From Endozoicomonas sp965261315 (GTDB lineage Bacteria > Pseudomonadota > Gammaproteobacteria > Pseudomonadales > Endozoicomonadaceae): 64,000 nucleotides of DNA. The notes under the pieces are model-generated. The model made no database searches and had not been told where the DNA came from. It saw only the letters and a program-made list of their open reading frames with translations. The DNA lies in assembly GCA_965261315.1 (NCBI GenBank), contig CBDHDM010000072.1, forward strand, positions 1 to 64,000, in the 5' to 3' direction. Shown here in pieces: positions 26,114 through 34,957 of the stretch. Position 1 is the first letter of the stretch, and each line of letters begins with the position of its first letter. The position numbers and the translations under genes were made by a program.

Positions 26114-26335
26114 ATTCTCTTATCCTTTTTCTTGGCGTTAAGCATTTCTGGCTTCAACAAAAAGAAGGTTATGAGTGTTGGCCGAATGTGTCAATGCAAT
26201 TCAAACACTTGTATGAATTCACTTGCGTAAACTATTTCCTGCCCCACGATTTTTTATAGTCCCCAGCACTGATAAATCAGTTATCCTATAGGCAAATTTA
26301 ATATTGGAACTCATAAACCTTATAAGGAGGTCCTT

Positions 26336-27385
26336 TTGGAGTATTTGGCAGACTTTATTCTGTTTCTGGCAAAAACCGTTACGCTGATTGGCGGTGTAGC
26401 GATGTTGGTTGCCCTGGTCACCGCAATCGGTCAGAAAGCAAAGAAAATGCATAAGGGGCATCTTGAGATTACCCGCCTGAACGAGCATTACGAACACCTG
26501 CAGAATGACCTGAAACATGCATTATTTGATAAAGAACAGTTGAAAAAAGAAGCCAAGGAAGAAAAAGAAAAGGCAAAACTTGAGAAAAAGGCGAGAAAAA
26601 ATAAAGAGGTTGATGAAGCGGTCAAGCCCAGAGTTTTCGTTCTTGATTTCCACGGCGATATCAAGGCATCAGCCGTCAAATCTCTGCGTGAAGAGATTAC
26701 GGCCGTACTTTCCCTCGCTGATAAAGAGCGGGATGAGGTGGTTGTTCGTTTGGAAAGTGGCGGAGGCATGGTTCACTCCTATGGTCTGGCAGCATCCCAG
26801 CTGAAACGAATCCGGGATAAGGGTGTGAAACTGACGGTAACCGTAGATAAAGTAGCTGCGAGTGGTGGATATATGATGGCCTGTGTTGCCAATCATATTG
26901 TTGCAGCACCATTTGCCGTATTGGGTTCAATTGGTGTGATGGCTCAGCTACCAAATGTGCATCGCCTGCTGAAAAAGCACGATGTTGATATTGAGTTGCA
27001 TACCGCCGGGGAATATAAGCGCACGTTAACCATGCTGGGTGAAAATACCGAAAAAGGACGGCAGAAGTTTATCCAGGATATGGAAGATACCCATGAACTG
27101 TTCAAAGACTTTGTAAAGGCTGAGCGGGAAGTTGTTGAAATTGATCAGGTATCTACGGGTGAAATCTGGTACGGCCAGAAAGCGCTATCACTGAATCTGA
27201 TTGATGAGATCAGTACCAGCGATGAATACATCTACCAGAAGGTAGATGAGGCAGACCTGGTGCAGATTGAATATGTAATGAAAAAAGGCGTTGCTGATAA
27301 ACTTGGCCTGGCCGCTGAGTCAGCTCTGGATAACACCCTGATGAAATGGTGGGGAAGGTTTAATACCAGTCGATTCTTTTCCTGA
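26336..27385 (+). CDS. sohB: Inner-membrane serine protease SohB
   Basis: This is a signal-peptide-peptidase-type (S49) protease of the inner membrane, 349 aa as in E. coli. It has an N-terminal membrane helix (LIGGVAMLVALVTAIG), then a highly charged Lys/Glu coiled-coil stretch (about 50-95). The S49 domain has nucleophile S176 in VAASGGYMMACVA and general base K228 in TAGEYKRTLTMLGENT. The SohB-specific SIGVMAQLPN segment is present. The TTG start is preceded by AAGGAGG (26324-26330), a strong Shine-Dalgarno that fixes it. Confidence 0.95.
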   Translation: MEYLADFILFLAKTVTLIGGVAMLVALVTAIGQKAKKMHKGHLEITRLNEHYEHLQNDLKHALFDKEQLKKEAKEEKEKAKLEKKARKNKEVDEAVKPRVFVLDFHGDIKASAVKSLREEITAVLSLADKERDEVVVRLESGGGMVHSYGLAASQLKRIRDKGVKLTVTVDKVAASGGYMMACVANHIVAAPFAVLGSIGVMAQLPNVHRLLKKHDVDIELHTAGEYKRTLTMLGENTEKGRQKFIQDMEDTHELFKDFVKAEREVVEIDQVSTGEIWYGQKALSLNLIDEISTSDEYIYQKVDEADLVQIEYVMKKGVADKLGLAAESALDNTLMKWWGRFNTSRFFS

Positions 27386-27419
27386 CAGGCGGTTATTTTT
27401 CTATTTTACACAGTATTCC

Positions 27420-27451
27420 AGGAGCTTGTCGGGCTTAGCCGACAGACTCCT
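27420..27451. repeat. Miniature palindrome made of abutted IS1182-type ends
   Basis: AGGAGCTTGTCGG (27420-27432) and CCGACAGACTCCT (27439-27451) form a hairpin with two mismatches and a six-base spacer. The left arm plus GCTTA matches the outer end of the IS1182 element at 1800 (GAGTCTGTCGGGCTTA) with small differences. So this 32-bp unit looks like the two ends of that element without its interior. It lies 34 bases after the sohB stop and may act as its terminator stem. Confidence 0.6.
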
Positions 27452-27560
27452 GAGCTTTAGGGTCTCTTCTTCTGATTTAATCGAGTTTGGTTTGAACTAT
27501 AGAACCAATAAATAGTCCAATAAATGGCTATTTACTATTTATTCAGACAGGCATAACGCA

Positions 27561-28703
27561 ATGAATACTGCTGGAGTACCAGCGCCGACTGGCTATACCC
27601 ATAGCCAGTCTCAACCGGATAATACGGTTGGTCAGACAAAGCATTGGACACAATCCCGGACTGTCCGAGCAGTAGCCGGATTTGCTGTGTTAGCCTTAGG
27701 GGCTCTTGCAGGGGGTGTTGCAGCACTTTTTTCTGTCAGTACTTTTGCTGCAATCATTGCTGCGGGAGCCGTTGCCGTGGTACTGGGTATCGCAATGATT
27801 GGGTATTTTTACCACCACAGTGGTAATGCCAGTACTGCAACGACTTCAAAACCTCCCGCTGTTCAACCTTCTGCAACATCTATACAGCCGCCGGTACATA
27901 CACCGCCTTCGATGCCTGTCCAACCACCGCCTTATTCACCTTCTGTGGTTACACCACCAGCAGCATATTCTTTTTCTGGGACGCCAACCCATCCGGCACC
28001 AATGGCACCAGCTTTATCACCTACATTACAGCCACCGCAGGCCCATACTCCTCCTGCAGGTCCTCCACCGATATATAGCCCCCCACCAGTAGTAAATACT
28101 TCTAGGGTTGTACCGCCGCCATATCGTCCAGCTCCAATTGCTGATAATTCAGGGGACATACTATTAGCAGCAGAAGACTTTATTCTTCTGCAGGAAGGGA
28201 ATGTCAGATCTTTACTAGAACAATATGGACATCGTTTTTACCAAAGCAGCCGTGATGGTAACTGTTTCTATGATTCGATTGCTCATCAGTTTTGTCCTCA
28301 GATGGCAGATGGGACAGCCTACCTTCGTCGTCAGGTTGCTGATTTTGCAAGAGTCTGGCAACAACGTCATCCAGTTGATAATGGCAATTTTTCACCGATT
28401 GAAGCCCGGGTATTTGCTCGTTTACAAGAAATCGCAGCCGTTCCCGGAAAGCGGGACCGAGTCGCTGCTGGTCTTGAGGAAATAGGAATTCAGGGATGCT
28501 TTGCTGATTTATACGATATCTATTTTGCTTCTCAAGTTGTCCATAGACCAATAACCGTCATAGATATTCGCGGGGACATAGTTCTGGCCGTTGATGAAAA
28601 TGGCCAGCCAATAGACTGGACTTCAACCTATAGGCGTGAGCTATTACGTCCAGATGCCATCTTGCTCGTGCATGATAATGGACACTTTATGGGTGCGGAT
28701 TAA
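27561..28703 (+). CDS. OTU-like cysteine protease with membrane anchor and Pro-rich linker
   Basis: This 380-aa protein has an architecture suggesting a secreted or host-directed deubiquitinase-like effector. Residues about 35-85 form two adjacent hydrophobic helices (VAGFAVLALGALAGGVAALF and AAIIAAGAVAVVLGIAMIGY). Residues 95-195 are extremely Pro-rich and low in charge. Residues about 200-380 form an OTU-type domain with the catalytic D232-G-N-C235 (RDGNCFYDSIAH) and the terminal His motif HDNGHFMGA (H375). OTU proteases cleave ubiquitin, which bacteria lack, so activity toward a eukaryotic host is inferred. No secretion genes are in the window. Confidence 0.82.
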   Translation: MNTAGVPAPTGYTHSQSQPDNTVGQTKHWTQSRTVRAVAGFAVLALGALAGGVAALFSVSTFAAIIAAGAVAVVLGIAMIGYFYHHSGNASTATTSKPPAVQPSATSIQPPVHTPPSMPVQPPPYSPSVVTPPAAYSFSGTPTHPAPMAPALSPTLQPPQAHTPPAGPPPIYSPPPVVNTSRVVPPPYRPAPIADNSGDILLAAEDFILLQEGNVRSLLEQYGHRFYQSSRDGNCFYDSIAHQFCPQMADGTAYLRRQVADFARVWQQRHPVDNGNFSPIEARVFARLQEIAAVPGKRDRVAAGLEEIGIQGCFADLYDIYFASQVVHRPITVIDIRGDIVLAVDENGQPIDWTSTYRRELLRPDAILLVHDNGHFMGAD

Positions 28704-28738
28704 TTTCAGCTAAAAGTATGTTCACAGCTATTCTATCC

Positions 28739-28818
28739 CACTTTCAGCACCTCTTGATAACACATTGACTTTTGACACTTTCAAATCAAATGGTTACGCC
28801 ATTTAGGTGCCGAAAGTG
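28739..28818. repeat. Inverted repeat between the OTU gene and the antiporter gene
   Basis: CACTTTCAGCACCT (28739-28752) and AGGTGCCGAAAGTG (28805-28818) match as reverse complements at 13 of 14 positions, with a 52-base interior. It lies between convergent genes and could form a large bidirectional termination structure. No T-tract was seen. Confidence 0.5.
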
Positions 28819-28825
28819 AGTTCTA

Positions 28826-30001
28826 TTAATCCCTTCTCAAACGTTCTGATAAAGCAATCGGCGATTCAAAGCGGAATACAACAATATAAGAAGAGACGAT
28901 CAGTGAGAGTATCGCCGTAGCCTGAATAATATGAGCCGAAACTTCCCCAATCAGATTCTGGCCACTGGCAAAAGCAGCGATCAGTATAGAGAACTCACTG
29001 GTCTGGCCTAAACGAAAACCGACCTCCCAGGCTGTTGAACGCTTCTCACTGACCTTGCGAAGCAGAGAACCAAAAACCACCGGTTTGATGACTATAACAA
29101 TGCCTGTCATCACAAGTGCAGGGATAAGAACATGGCTTAACAGGTCAAGGTTAAAACTGGCACCAATTGAAAAGAAGAACAGAACCAGGAAAAAGTCTCT
29201 TAGTGGTTTCAGGTTTATCGCAATGTATTGTGCTATCGGACTAGTGGCAATACTGATTCCGGCAATAAAGGCACCAATCTCATAAGATAGGTTTAAGCTG
29301 TGTGCCAACTCTGCGAAACCGAGACACCAACCCAGGGCCATCAGGAACAGGTATTCGTGGAAACGGTCAAAGCGGGCCATTAAGGGCAGTAGAAGATATT
29401 TGACCAGCATGATGGCAGTGAAAATCAGAGCGGGCAAGGCAATAAACGCCATGATCAGTTCGCTGTAATTGGCACTGTGTGACGGGTCAAGATTATACAG
29501 TAACAACAGAGCAATAATCGCCATCAAATCCTGCAATAACAGGAGGCTAACCATGATTTCCCCGGTATGTTTATGGTGCAGTACTGTTGTCGGGAGAAGC
29601 TTGATGCCGATGATGGTGCTGGAAAACATCATGGTTGCGCCAATGATGATCGACTCATTCTGCGGCAGGCCAAATGCCAAGCCAAGTCCATAACCGGTAA
29701 GTGCAAAGAGAAATGAGCTTAGCAGACCAACCGTAGCGGTTTTCTTAAGCAGGTGGGCAAGGTGACTGGGTTGCATATCCAGTCCGAGCAGAAATAACAG
29801 AAAGATAATACCAACATGGGCAATATCATTCAGTAGATTGGTGTCATTAACAACTTCCAGGCCAAACGGCCCGAGTATCGCTCCAAGCGCAATATAGGCA
29901 ACCAGTAATGGCTGACGGGTGAATAAGGCGCCAGTGGCAAGTACCGCTGCCCCTGTGAAAATAAGAAAAAAAGAGAAGAGCAGGGAACCGCTTTCCATCA
30001 T
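28826..30001 (-). CDS. CPA2-family cation:proton antiporter, transport domain only
   Basis: This 391-aa polytopic inner-membrane protein has about 12 hydrophobic segments. Family motifs include LLVAYIALGAILGPFGLEVV, HVGIIFLLFLLGLDMQPSHL, the SSTIIGIKLLP region, LLLQDLMAIIALLLL (the conserved QD pair) and SYEIGAFIAGISIA. It lacks the RCK (TrkA-N/C) regulatory domains found in KefB/KefC and in the larger homolog at 36.7 kb. It probably exchanges K+ or Na+ for H+; ion specificity is unknown. It is convergent with the OTU gene. Confidence 0.9.
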   Translation of the reverse strand: MMESGSLLFSFFLIFTGAAVLATGALFTRQPLLVAYIALGAILGPFGLEVVNDTNLLNDIAHVGIIFLLFLLGLDMQPSHLAHLLKKTATVGLLSSFLFALTGYGLGLAFGLPQNESIIIGATMMFSSTIIGIKLLPTTVLHHKHTGEIMVSLLLLQDLMAIIALLLLYNLDPSHSANYSELIMAFIALPALIFTAIMLVKYLLLPLMARFDRFHEYLFLMALGWCLGFAELAHSLNLSYEIGAFIAGISIATSPIAQYIAINLKPLRDFFLVLFFFSIGASFNLDLLSHVLIPALVMTGIVIVIKPVVFGSLLRKVSEKRSTAWEVGFRLGQTSEFSILIAAFASGQNLIGEVSAHIIQATAILSLIVSSYIVVFRFESPIALSERLRRD

Positions 30002-30112
30002 TAAAGGCTCATTCTTAGATTATTTATGGAAAGAACAGTATAACCAACAGTTTGGTTTTCGTGCAGCAGAAGGGGTAAATCTCTTCCATAAGGAAGAGAT
30101 TTCAAACTGTGG

Positions 30113-30613
30113 TTACAACTGATGTCTTAGCCGGTACACAGGAGTTAAATTATCGGCAGCGGTTTGATAATCCGTACTAAACGTTGTCAGTGCTTCCACT
30201 GCATAATCCGGATTCTGGTCCTCTCTTAGCCTGAAGCTACTGAATCCACAGCGCTGCAGGTAGTAGAGCTGATCTACAAGCACATCGCCAATTGCTCTCA
30301 CATCGCCCCGATAATTGAAGCGTTCCCGAAGCAGGCGAGCTATGGAATAGCCTCGACCATCCATAAACTTTGGAAAGTTAACCGCGATAACTTCGAACTG
30401 ATTCAGAGCATCCGCTACCATTTCTGGCTCATCTGCACTGTCAAACCAGATTCCGATCTGACCGTTGTGATCAGTATTGGCTTTGATGGCAACATCAATT
30501 GCCGATACGTGCAGTAGCAAATTGCCTTCAGGCAACGAAGCCTCACTCTCATCCTGGTTCAGTATCTGAAAGTGATCATTGCTGATTTGCTGATCCTTAA
30601 GCAGCTTTGGCAT
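30113..30613 (-). CDS. DUF934 protein, sulfite-reductase partner
   Basis: This protein of about 166 aa begins at ATG 30613 (MPKLLKDQQIS) and overlaps the end of the sulfite reductase gene by 17 bases. Family motifs are AIAVNFPKFMDGRGYS-like (IAVNFPKFMDGRGYSIARLL), RGDVRAIGDVLVDQLYYL and QRCGFSSFRLRED. DUF934 genes are almost always directly downstream of ferredoxin-type nitrite/sulfite reductase genes, and a role in sulfite reduction is inferred from that linkage. An in-frame extension to 30694 reads through the reductase gene and is not used. Confidence 0.9.
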   Translation of the reverse strand: MPKLLKDQQISNDHFQILNQDESEASLPEGNLLLHVSAIDVAIKANTDHNGQIGIWFDSADEPEMVADALNQFEVIAVNFPKFMDGRGYSIARLLRERFNYRGDVRAIGDVLVDQLYYLQRCGFSSFRLREDQNPDYAVEALTTFSTDYQTAADNLTPVYRLRHQL

Positions 30614-32252
30614 AAACCTTCTCCTTGAATGGCTGAACGCCAACGCGTCGGCAGGTATCAATAAAACGCTCTTCCGGAGTCCGCAGTTCAACATAGGTCT
30701 TCAGGATCTTGTCGATCACCTCAGGTACCTCATCCATTTTGAAAGATGGCCCAAGAATTTTACCCAGTGATGCATCATGACCCGATGCCCCACCAACCTG
30801 AATCTGATAATACTCTTCGCCTTTACGGTCAACACCAAGAATACCAATATGACCTACATGATGATGACCACAGGCATTCATACAGCCTGAAATGTTCAGA
30901 TCAAGTTCACCAATGTCGTGCAGAAAATCGATGCTCTCAAACTGTCGCTGAATACTTTCTGCCAATGGGATAGAACGGGCATTAGCCAGCGCGCAGAAAT
31001 CACCTCCCGGGCAGCAGATCATATCGGTTAACAGGCCCTGGTTTGGTGTGGCGAGGTTGAGCTGTTTCAGGTTCCGCCAAAGCGCCTGAAGTTTACTCTG
31101 AGCAACATCGGAAAAAATAAGATTTTGCTCGTGACTGACTCTGAGTTCGCCAAAACTGAACTCGTCAGCAAGGTCTGAAATAGCTTCCAGCTGTTCTGCG
31201 CTGGCATCACCCGGAGCATCAGCAGTCGCCTTGAGTGTCAGGGTGACAGCGCTATAGCCCGGTTTTTTATGTGGATGGACATTTCTCTTTAGCCAGAGTT
31301 GGAAGTCAGGCTCACCGGATAACGCCAGATCCGTTAAGTCGATATTGGTCAGTTGCTGGTAGTCCGGCTCTGTAAAAAAGGATTGAACCCGATCAATTTC
31401 CTGCTGCGGGAGCTTTGCTTGCGTGTCTTTCAGGTAAGACCACTCTTTCTCGACCTTATTGGAGAAGACTTCAGGAGTGAGCGCTTTAACAAGAATTTTG
31501 ATTCTGGCTTTGTATTTATTATCCCGTCGCCCATAACGGTTATACACTCTCAGGACTGCATCCAGGTAACTCAGGAGGTGTTCAGGTTCCAGGGAGGATT
31601 TGATGACTGAGCCCACCATGGGTGTTCTCCCCAATCCGCCACCCGCCAGAACTTTAAATCGAATCTCGTTACTCTCATTCAAAAAGGCATGAATACCGAT
31701 ATCATGAACCTGAGTTGCTGCCCGGTCCTGCTCACTGCCACAAACGGCAATCTTGAATTTTCGTGGGAGATAAGCAAACTCTGGGTGAAAAGTGAACCAT
31801 TGACGGATAATTTCACACCAGGGCCGGGGATCAACAATCTCATCATGAGCCACCCCTGCAAACTGGTCAGTTGTTGTATTACGAATACAGTTGCCACTGG
31901 TTTGAATGGCGTGCATCTGAACACTGGCCAGTTCTTCAAGAATCTCTGGTACTTCTTCAAGGCGAGGCCAGTTCAGTTGAAGGTTTTGACGAGTGGTAAA
32001 GTGAACATAGCCTTTGTCAAAGCGGCGGGAAATATGTGCCAACTTACGCATTTGTCTGCTACTGACCATCCCATAAGGAATAGCAATTCTCAGCATGGGG
32101 GCAAAACGTTGTACGTAAAGTCCATTCTGAAGGCGAAGAGGCAGGAACTCATCTTCTGGCAACTCGCCTGCGAGATAACGGTGAGTCTGATCCCGAAACT
32201 GCAGGACCCTCTCATCAACTATACGCTGGTCGTAATCATCGTATTTATACAT
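30597..32252 (-). CDS. cysI: Assimilatory nitrite/sulfite reductase hemoprotein (CysI-like)
   Basis: This siroheme / 4Fe-4S enzyme reduces sulfite to sulfide for cysteine synthesis. The 551 aa contain two ferredoxin-like halves, the siroheme-binding HFTTRQNLQLNW and TSGNCIRNTTTDQ, and the cluster cysteines C414 and C420 (CCPGGDFC) plus C457 and C461 (GCMNACGHHHVG). No cysJ flavoprotein is adjacent; the single-subunit form with a DUF934 partner is usually ferredoxin-linked. The sulfide made here would be used by CysK at the left of the window. The ATG at 32252 is the first in frame. Confidence 0.94.
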   Translation of the reverse strand: MYKYDDYDQRIVDERVLQFRDQTHRYLAGELPEDEFLPLRLQNGLYVQRFAPMLRIAIPYGMVSSRQMRKLAHISRRFDKGYVHFTTRQNLQLNWPRLEEVPEILEELASVQMHAIQTSGNCIRNTTTDQFAGVAHDEIVDPRPWCEIIRQWFTFHPEFAYLPRKFKIAVCGSEQDRAATQVHDIGIHAFLNESNEIRFKVLAGGGLGRTPMVGSVIKSSLEPEHLLSYLDAVLRVYNRYGRRDNKYKARIKILVKALTPEVFSNKVEKEWSYLKDTQAKLPQQEIDRVQSFFTEPDYQQLTNIDLTDLALSGEPDFQLWLKRNVHPHKKPGYSAVTLTLKATADAPGDASAEQLEAISDLADEFSFGELRVSHEQNLIFSDVAQSKLQALWRNLKQLNLATPNQGLLTDMICCPGGDFCALANARSIPLAESIQRQFESIDFLHDIGELDLNISGCMNACGHHHVGHIGILGVDRKGEEYYQIQVGGASGHDASLGKILGPSFKMDEVPEVIDKILKTYVELRTPEERFIDTCRRVGVQPFKEKVYAKAA

Positions 32253-32469
32253 GAATTGTTCGTCTGATTAGCCACATCTAGGGAACAGGTCAGAAACCTG
32301 GGACGTTAGAAGAATACTGACTTTTACTTATACGTAAAACTACTATTTTTAAATAAAAGTAGATGAAAAAGTAATAACTCAAAAAGTAGCAAGCAGTTGA
32401 TGGTTGGTCAGGATTTCGCTAATTTGAGTGAGTTGAAATATATTCTGTTAAGAATGGAGAGATTACAAA

Positions 32470-32559
32470 ATGAAAGACAGTACTGTTGACGCGATTGCAG
32501 CTATAGCATTGATCACTCTGGTGGTTGTTACTGCCGTATACTGGGTAAGCACTCAGTAG
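32470..32559 (+). CDS. 29-residue single-pass membrane peptide
   Basis: An ATG preceded by GGAGA (32456-32460) opens a 29-codon frame. Its translation begins MKDSTVDAIAAIALITLVVV and continues TAVYWVSTQ: a short charged N-terminus followed by one 20-residue hydrophobic helix. It sits between the divergent sulfite reductase and the convergent DUF2970 gene, ending five bases from the DUF2970 stop. It is too short for standard gene finders, but the composition and ribosome site are those of small membrane proteins. Function unknown. Confidence 0.6.
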   Translation: MKDSTVDAIAAIALITLVVVTAVYWVSTQ

Positions 32560-32563
32560 ACGG

Positions 32564-32767
32564 TCATGTTCCTTGTAGAACCACATGTACAATCAGCATT
32601 AGAACCACAACAAATAAGGCTGTGCCGATAATACCAGCGATAATGTAGTGCGCTGGCTTACCCTGTTGGAAGTCCCTTTCCAGGTTCGATTTTTTTTGCA
32701 CGCCAAAAGCAGCAGACAGTGCGCTAAATACAACTGATTTTATGCCCGTTCCTTTCCTGTCAGACAT
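32564..32767 (-). CDS. DUF2970 small membrane protein
   Basis: This 67-aa protein has the family pattern SVVFSALSAAFGVQKKSNLE and RDFQQGKPAHYIIAGIIGT, followed by a C-terminal membrane helix (FVVVLMLIVHVVL). DUF2970 proteins are one-helix membrane proteins of unknown function, common in gammaproteobacteria. It is convergent with the 29-residue ORF. Confidence 0.85.
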   Translation of the reverse strand: MSDRKGTGIKSVVFSALSAAFGVQKKSNLERDFQQGKPAHYIIAGIIGTALFVVVLMLIVHVVLQGT

Positions 32768-32944
32768 CAGCCAATTCTCGCCTTTAGCTATAGTTCCATC
32801 ATTCTAAGATGTTGTCATTTGAGTTGCTATACTTAAAGGATTTGGAATTGCTACACGGTGGCAAGAGAGCGAAGCCCCGGGAGCTTAGATATACTAATGT
32901 AGCAACGTAGCAACTTCAAAGGCGACAGGTATAAATCAGTATGG

Positions 32945-34699
32945 TTAGTTAACAACGATGACCCTGATTCTGTATTGAGTATCTCTTGCTGCAAAATACC
33001 CGATCCAGCTGTCTTTCTCAGCCTCTGACCATGAAACAAATTTATCGGCAGCCAGTTGAGTCAGCCAGGCTCCATATTCTTTGACGTGAGGCAGTATCAC
33101 GTAGGCCACGGCTCCCAGAACCAGACCATTGGTCGCTGAGGTCAGTGCTTTTTGCAGCGCAATATTTAAGCCTCCGGTTGCATAGTAATTAAGTATTCCA
33201 TTCACAGCATAATAGGTAACCATAGGGATAATGGTTGCTGCCGCTACAGGGACTGCATATTCTTTAATATTTTCAGGAAGAGGGATCAACTGATAGCCTG
33301 ATGACGCTATTGCTTCAGCCCGTTCGCCAATGGACGTTATCTGGTGTTGGAGATCAATGTTTAGAGGGTCAAAGGTCTCATCCTCACCAATAGGGATCAT
33401 TCTTTTAACCTGATAGAAGCGGTAGCCAATTTCAAGTAATCCAGCACCTGCCGAGAGGGCATAGGCAGAAGTTGCATCCCATCCTCTACCTTTGAAGAAC
33501 TTCATGTAGCCATTATGAAGAGTGTATTGAATACTGGTCTTGATAGAGTCGTTAAAGTCACCGGCAAGACTGGATATATGCTCAAACCCGAGATCCCTCC
33601 TGAGGAGGGAAAGAGTGTCTCCCGAAACGTTACCAAAGAGGTTAAAGCCGTAGCCCACCATAAGCATCGCCATGCCATCCAGTGTTTCATCATTGAGGGT
33701 ATCCAGCATTGGCCATCGACCAAAGACCTTGTGTAAACGACCTTCGTTGTGAAGGGTTTTTAGCGAGCTGGCAACAACGGATGAAATGCAGTCGAGCATA
33801 CGGTTAGTCGGTGTCGTTCTGAGGTACAATTGGAACGTTTCAGTTTTGCTCCTGTTAACTGCATTCTTGGGAATGTCACTGGCACTTGCATCAGCCGCCG
33901 ATGGTCTGTTGGGGTCTCCTGTAACGGCTCCGCCATGATTTGACAATAAGGAATATACAGTAAAGCCTTCAACAAAATCTGCTGAACACTGTGCAAAAAG
34001 AGAATTCCTGTCTTCAAACACCTGGGTTTGAATGAGATTCCGAATGGAATGAATGATATCCACTTCGAGCAGCAGATAATTCCAACGTAACACTGATGGC
34101 CAGAAAGAGTGGGGCTGCCACGTTACAGTGTTCATGGCCAGAATGGGTAATATCTGGGGGACAAATGCACCCACAGCCGCTACTTTGGAAAGATTTTCTT
34201 CTTTCTCAAGAACAACTTTTATTTTCTTACCTACCATTTCATCGGTAGTATTCAACGTTAAATAAATGTATCGATCATTGCTTGATTGAGTAACCCTTCC
34301 ATTTTCCAGAACCGGGGCTTTCTGGTTATGCCAATAAAGTTCATTGGCTTCATCATCTCCTCTATTAAAAAAAGCTTGATCATAGTCCGATCGAAACTTT
34401 ATAGGTATTTTTCCGTAGATTTGTTCTTTTAATGTCTTTGTATCAATTTCAATATGAAGAGGTTCATTGTTGTTGACTGTGATTTCTATAGAATTATTCT
34501 TCTCAGGTAAAAGTATCTGAGGGCTTAAGGCAACAGCATTGACAGAAAATATTATACAAATAAAAATTGTTGGAATGGTTTTGTATCTTGCAAGTTTATT
34601 TATGACTGAGAATAGCTTTATTAAATGGTGGCGAACGAATGCTATCGAATTTGATTGCTCAATGTTTTTGCTGGATTTAAATTGCAACAAGTAAGCCAT
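32945..34699 (-). CDS. Unknown membrane protein, paralog A of a tandem pair
   Basis: This protein of about 584 aa belongs to no family I recognise. The start is set at ATG 34699 because CCACCTC on the plus strand (34705-34711) gives a GAGGTGG ribosome site; in-frame upstream starts at 34729 and 34753 (TTG) lack one. An N-terminal hydrophobic segment (TIPTIFICIIFSVNAVALS) looks like a signal or anchor. Next is a beta-rich segment (IEITVNNNEPLHIEIDTKTL), then helical regions with AQCSADFVEGF and RMLDCISSVVASSL. Near the C-terminus are hydrophobic helices (VPVAAATIIPMVTYYAV and NGLVLGAVAYVILP). It is AT-rich relative to its neighbours and shares many blocks with the next gene upstream. Confidence 0.8.
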   Translation of the reverse strand: MAYLLQFKSSKNIEQSNSIAFVRHHLIKLFSVINKLARYKTIPTIFICIIFSVNAVALSPQILLPEKNNSIEITVNNNEPLHIEIDTKTLKEQIYGKIPIKFRSDYDQAFFNRGDDEANELYWHNQKAPVLENGRVTQSSNDRYIYLTLNTTDEMVGKKIKVVLEKEENLSKVAAVGAFVPQILPILAMNTVTWQPHSFWPSVLRWNYLLLEVDIIHSIRNLIQTQVFEDRNSLFAQCSADFVEGFTVYSLLSNHGGAVTGDPNRPSAADASASDIPKNAVNRSKTETFQLYLRTTPTNRMLDCISSVVASSLKTLHNEGRLHKVFGRWPMLDTLNDETLDGMAMLMVGYGFNLFGNVSGDTLSLLRRDLGFEHISSLAGDFNDSIKTSIQYTLHNGYMKFFKGRGWDATSAYALSAGAGLLEIGYRFYQVKRMIPIGEDETFDPLNIDLQHQITSIGERAEAIASSGYQLIPLPENIKEYAVPVAAATIIPMVTYYAVNGILNYYATGGLNIALQKALTSATNGLVLGAVAYVILPHVKEYGAWLTQLAADKFVSWSEAEKDSWIGYFAARDTQYRIRVIVVN

Positions 34700-34957
34700 T
34701 ATTACCACCTCAGTAGCCTGGCTATCCATTGCCGCAGAAAAACCTGAATTCAACTGTTTTTAAGTAGTTAAATCTCTTATTGAGAAAACTTTGCATATAT
34801 TCTAAACGAATTTAAGTTTTTTTTGTCATAATTAATTGAGATATATTTTTCGTTTTTATTCCTTTTATATTACTAAAAAAGATATAAAACAATTTGTATA
34901 TGTTAAATAATTAAAATAATAGAAATAAGTAGTCGATTCTTTTGAAATGAGATATGA

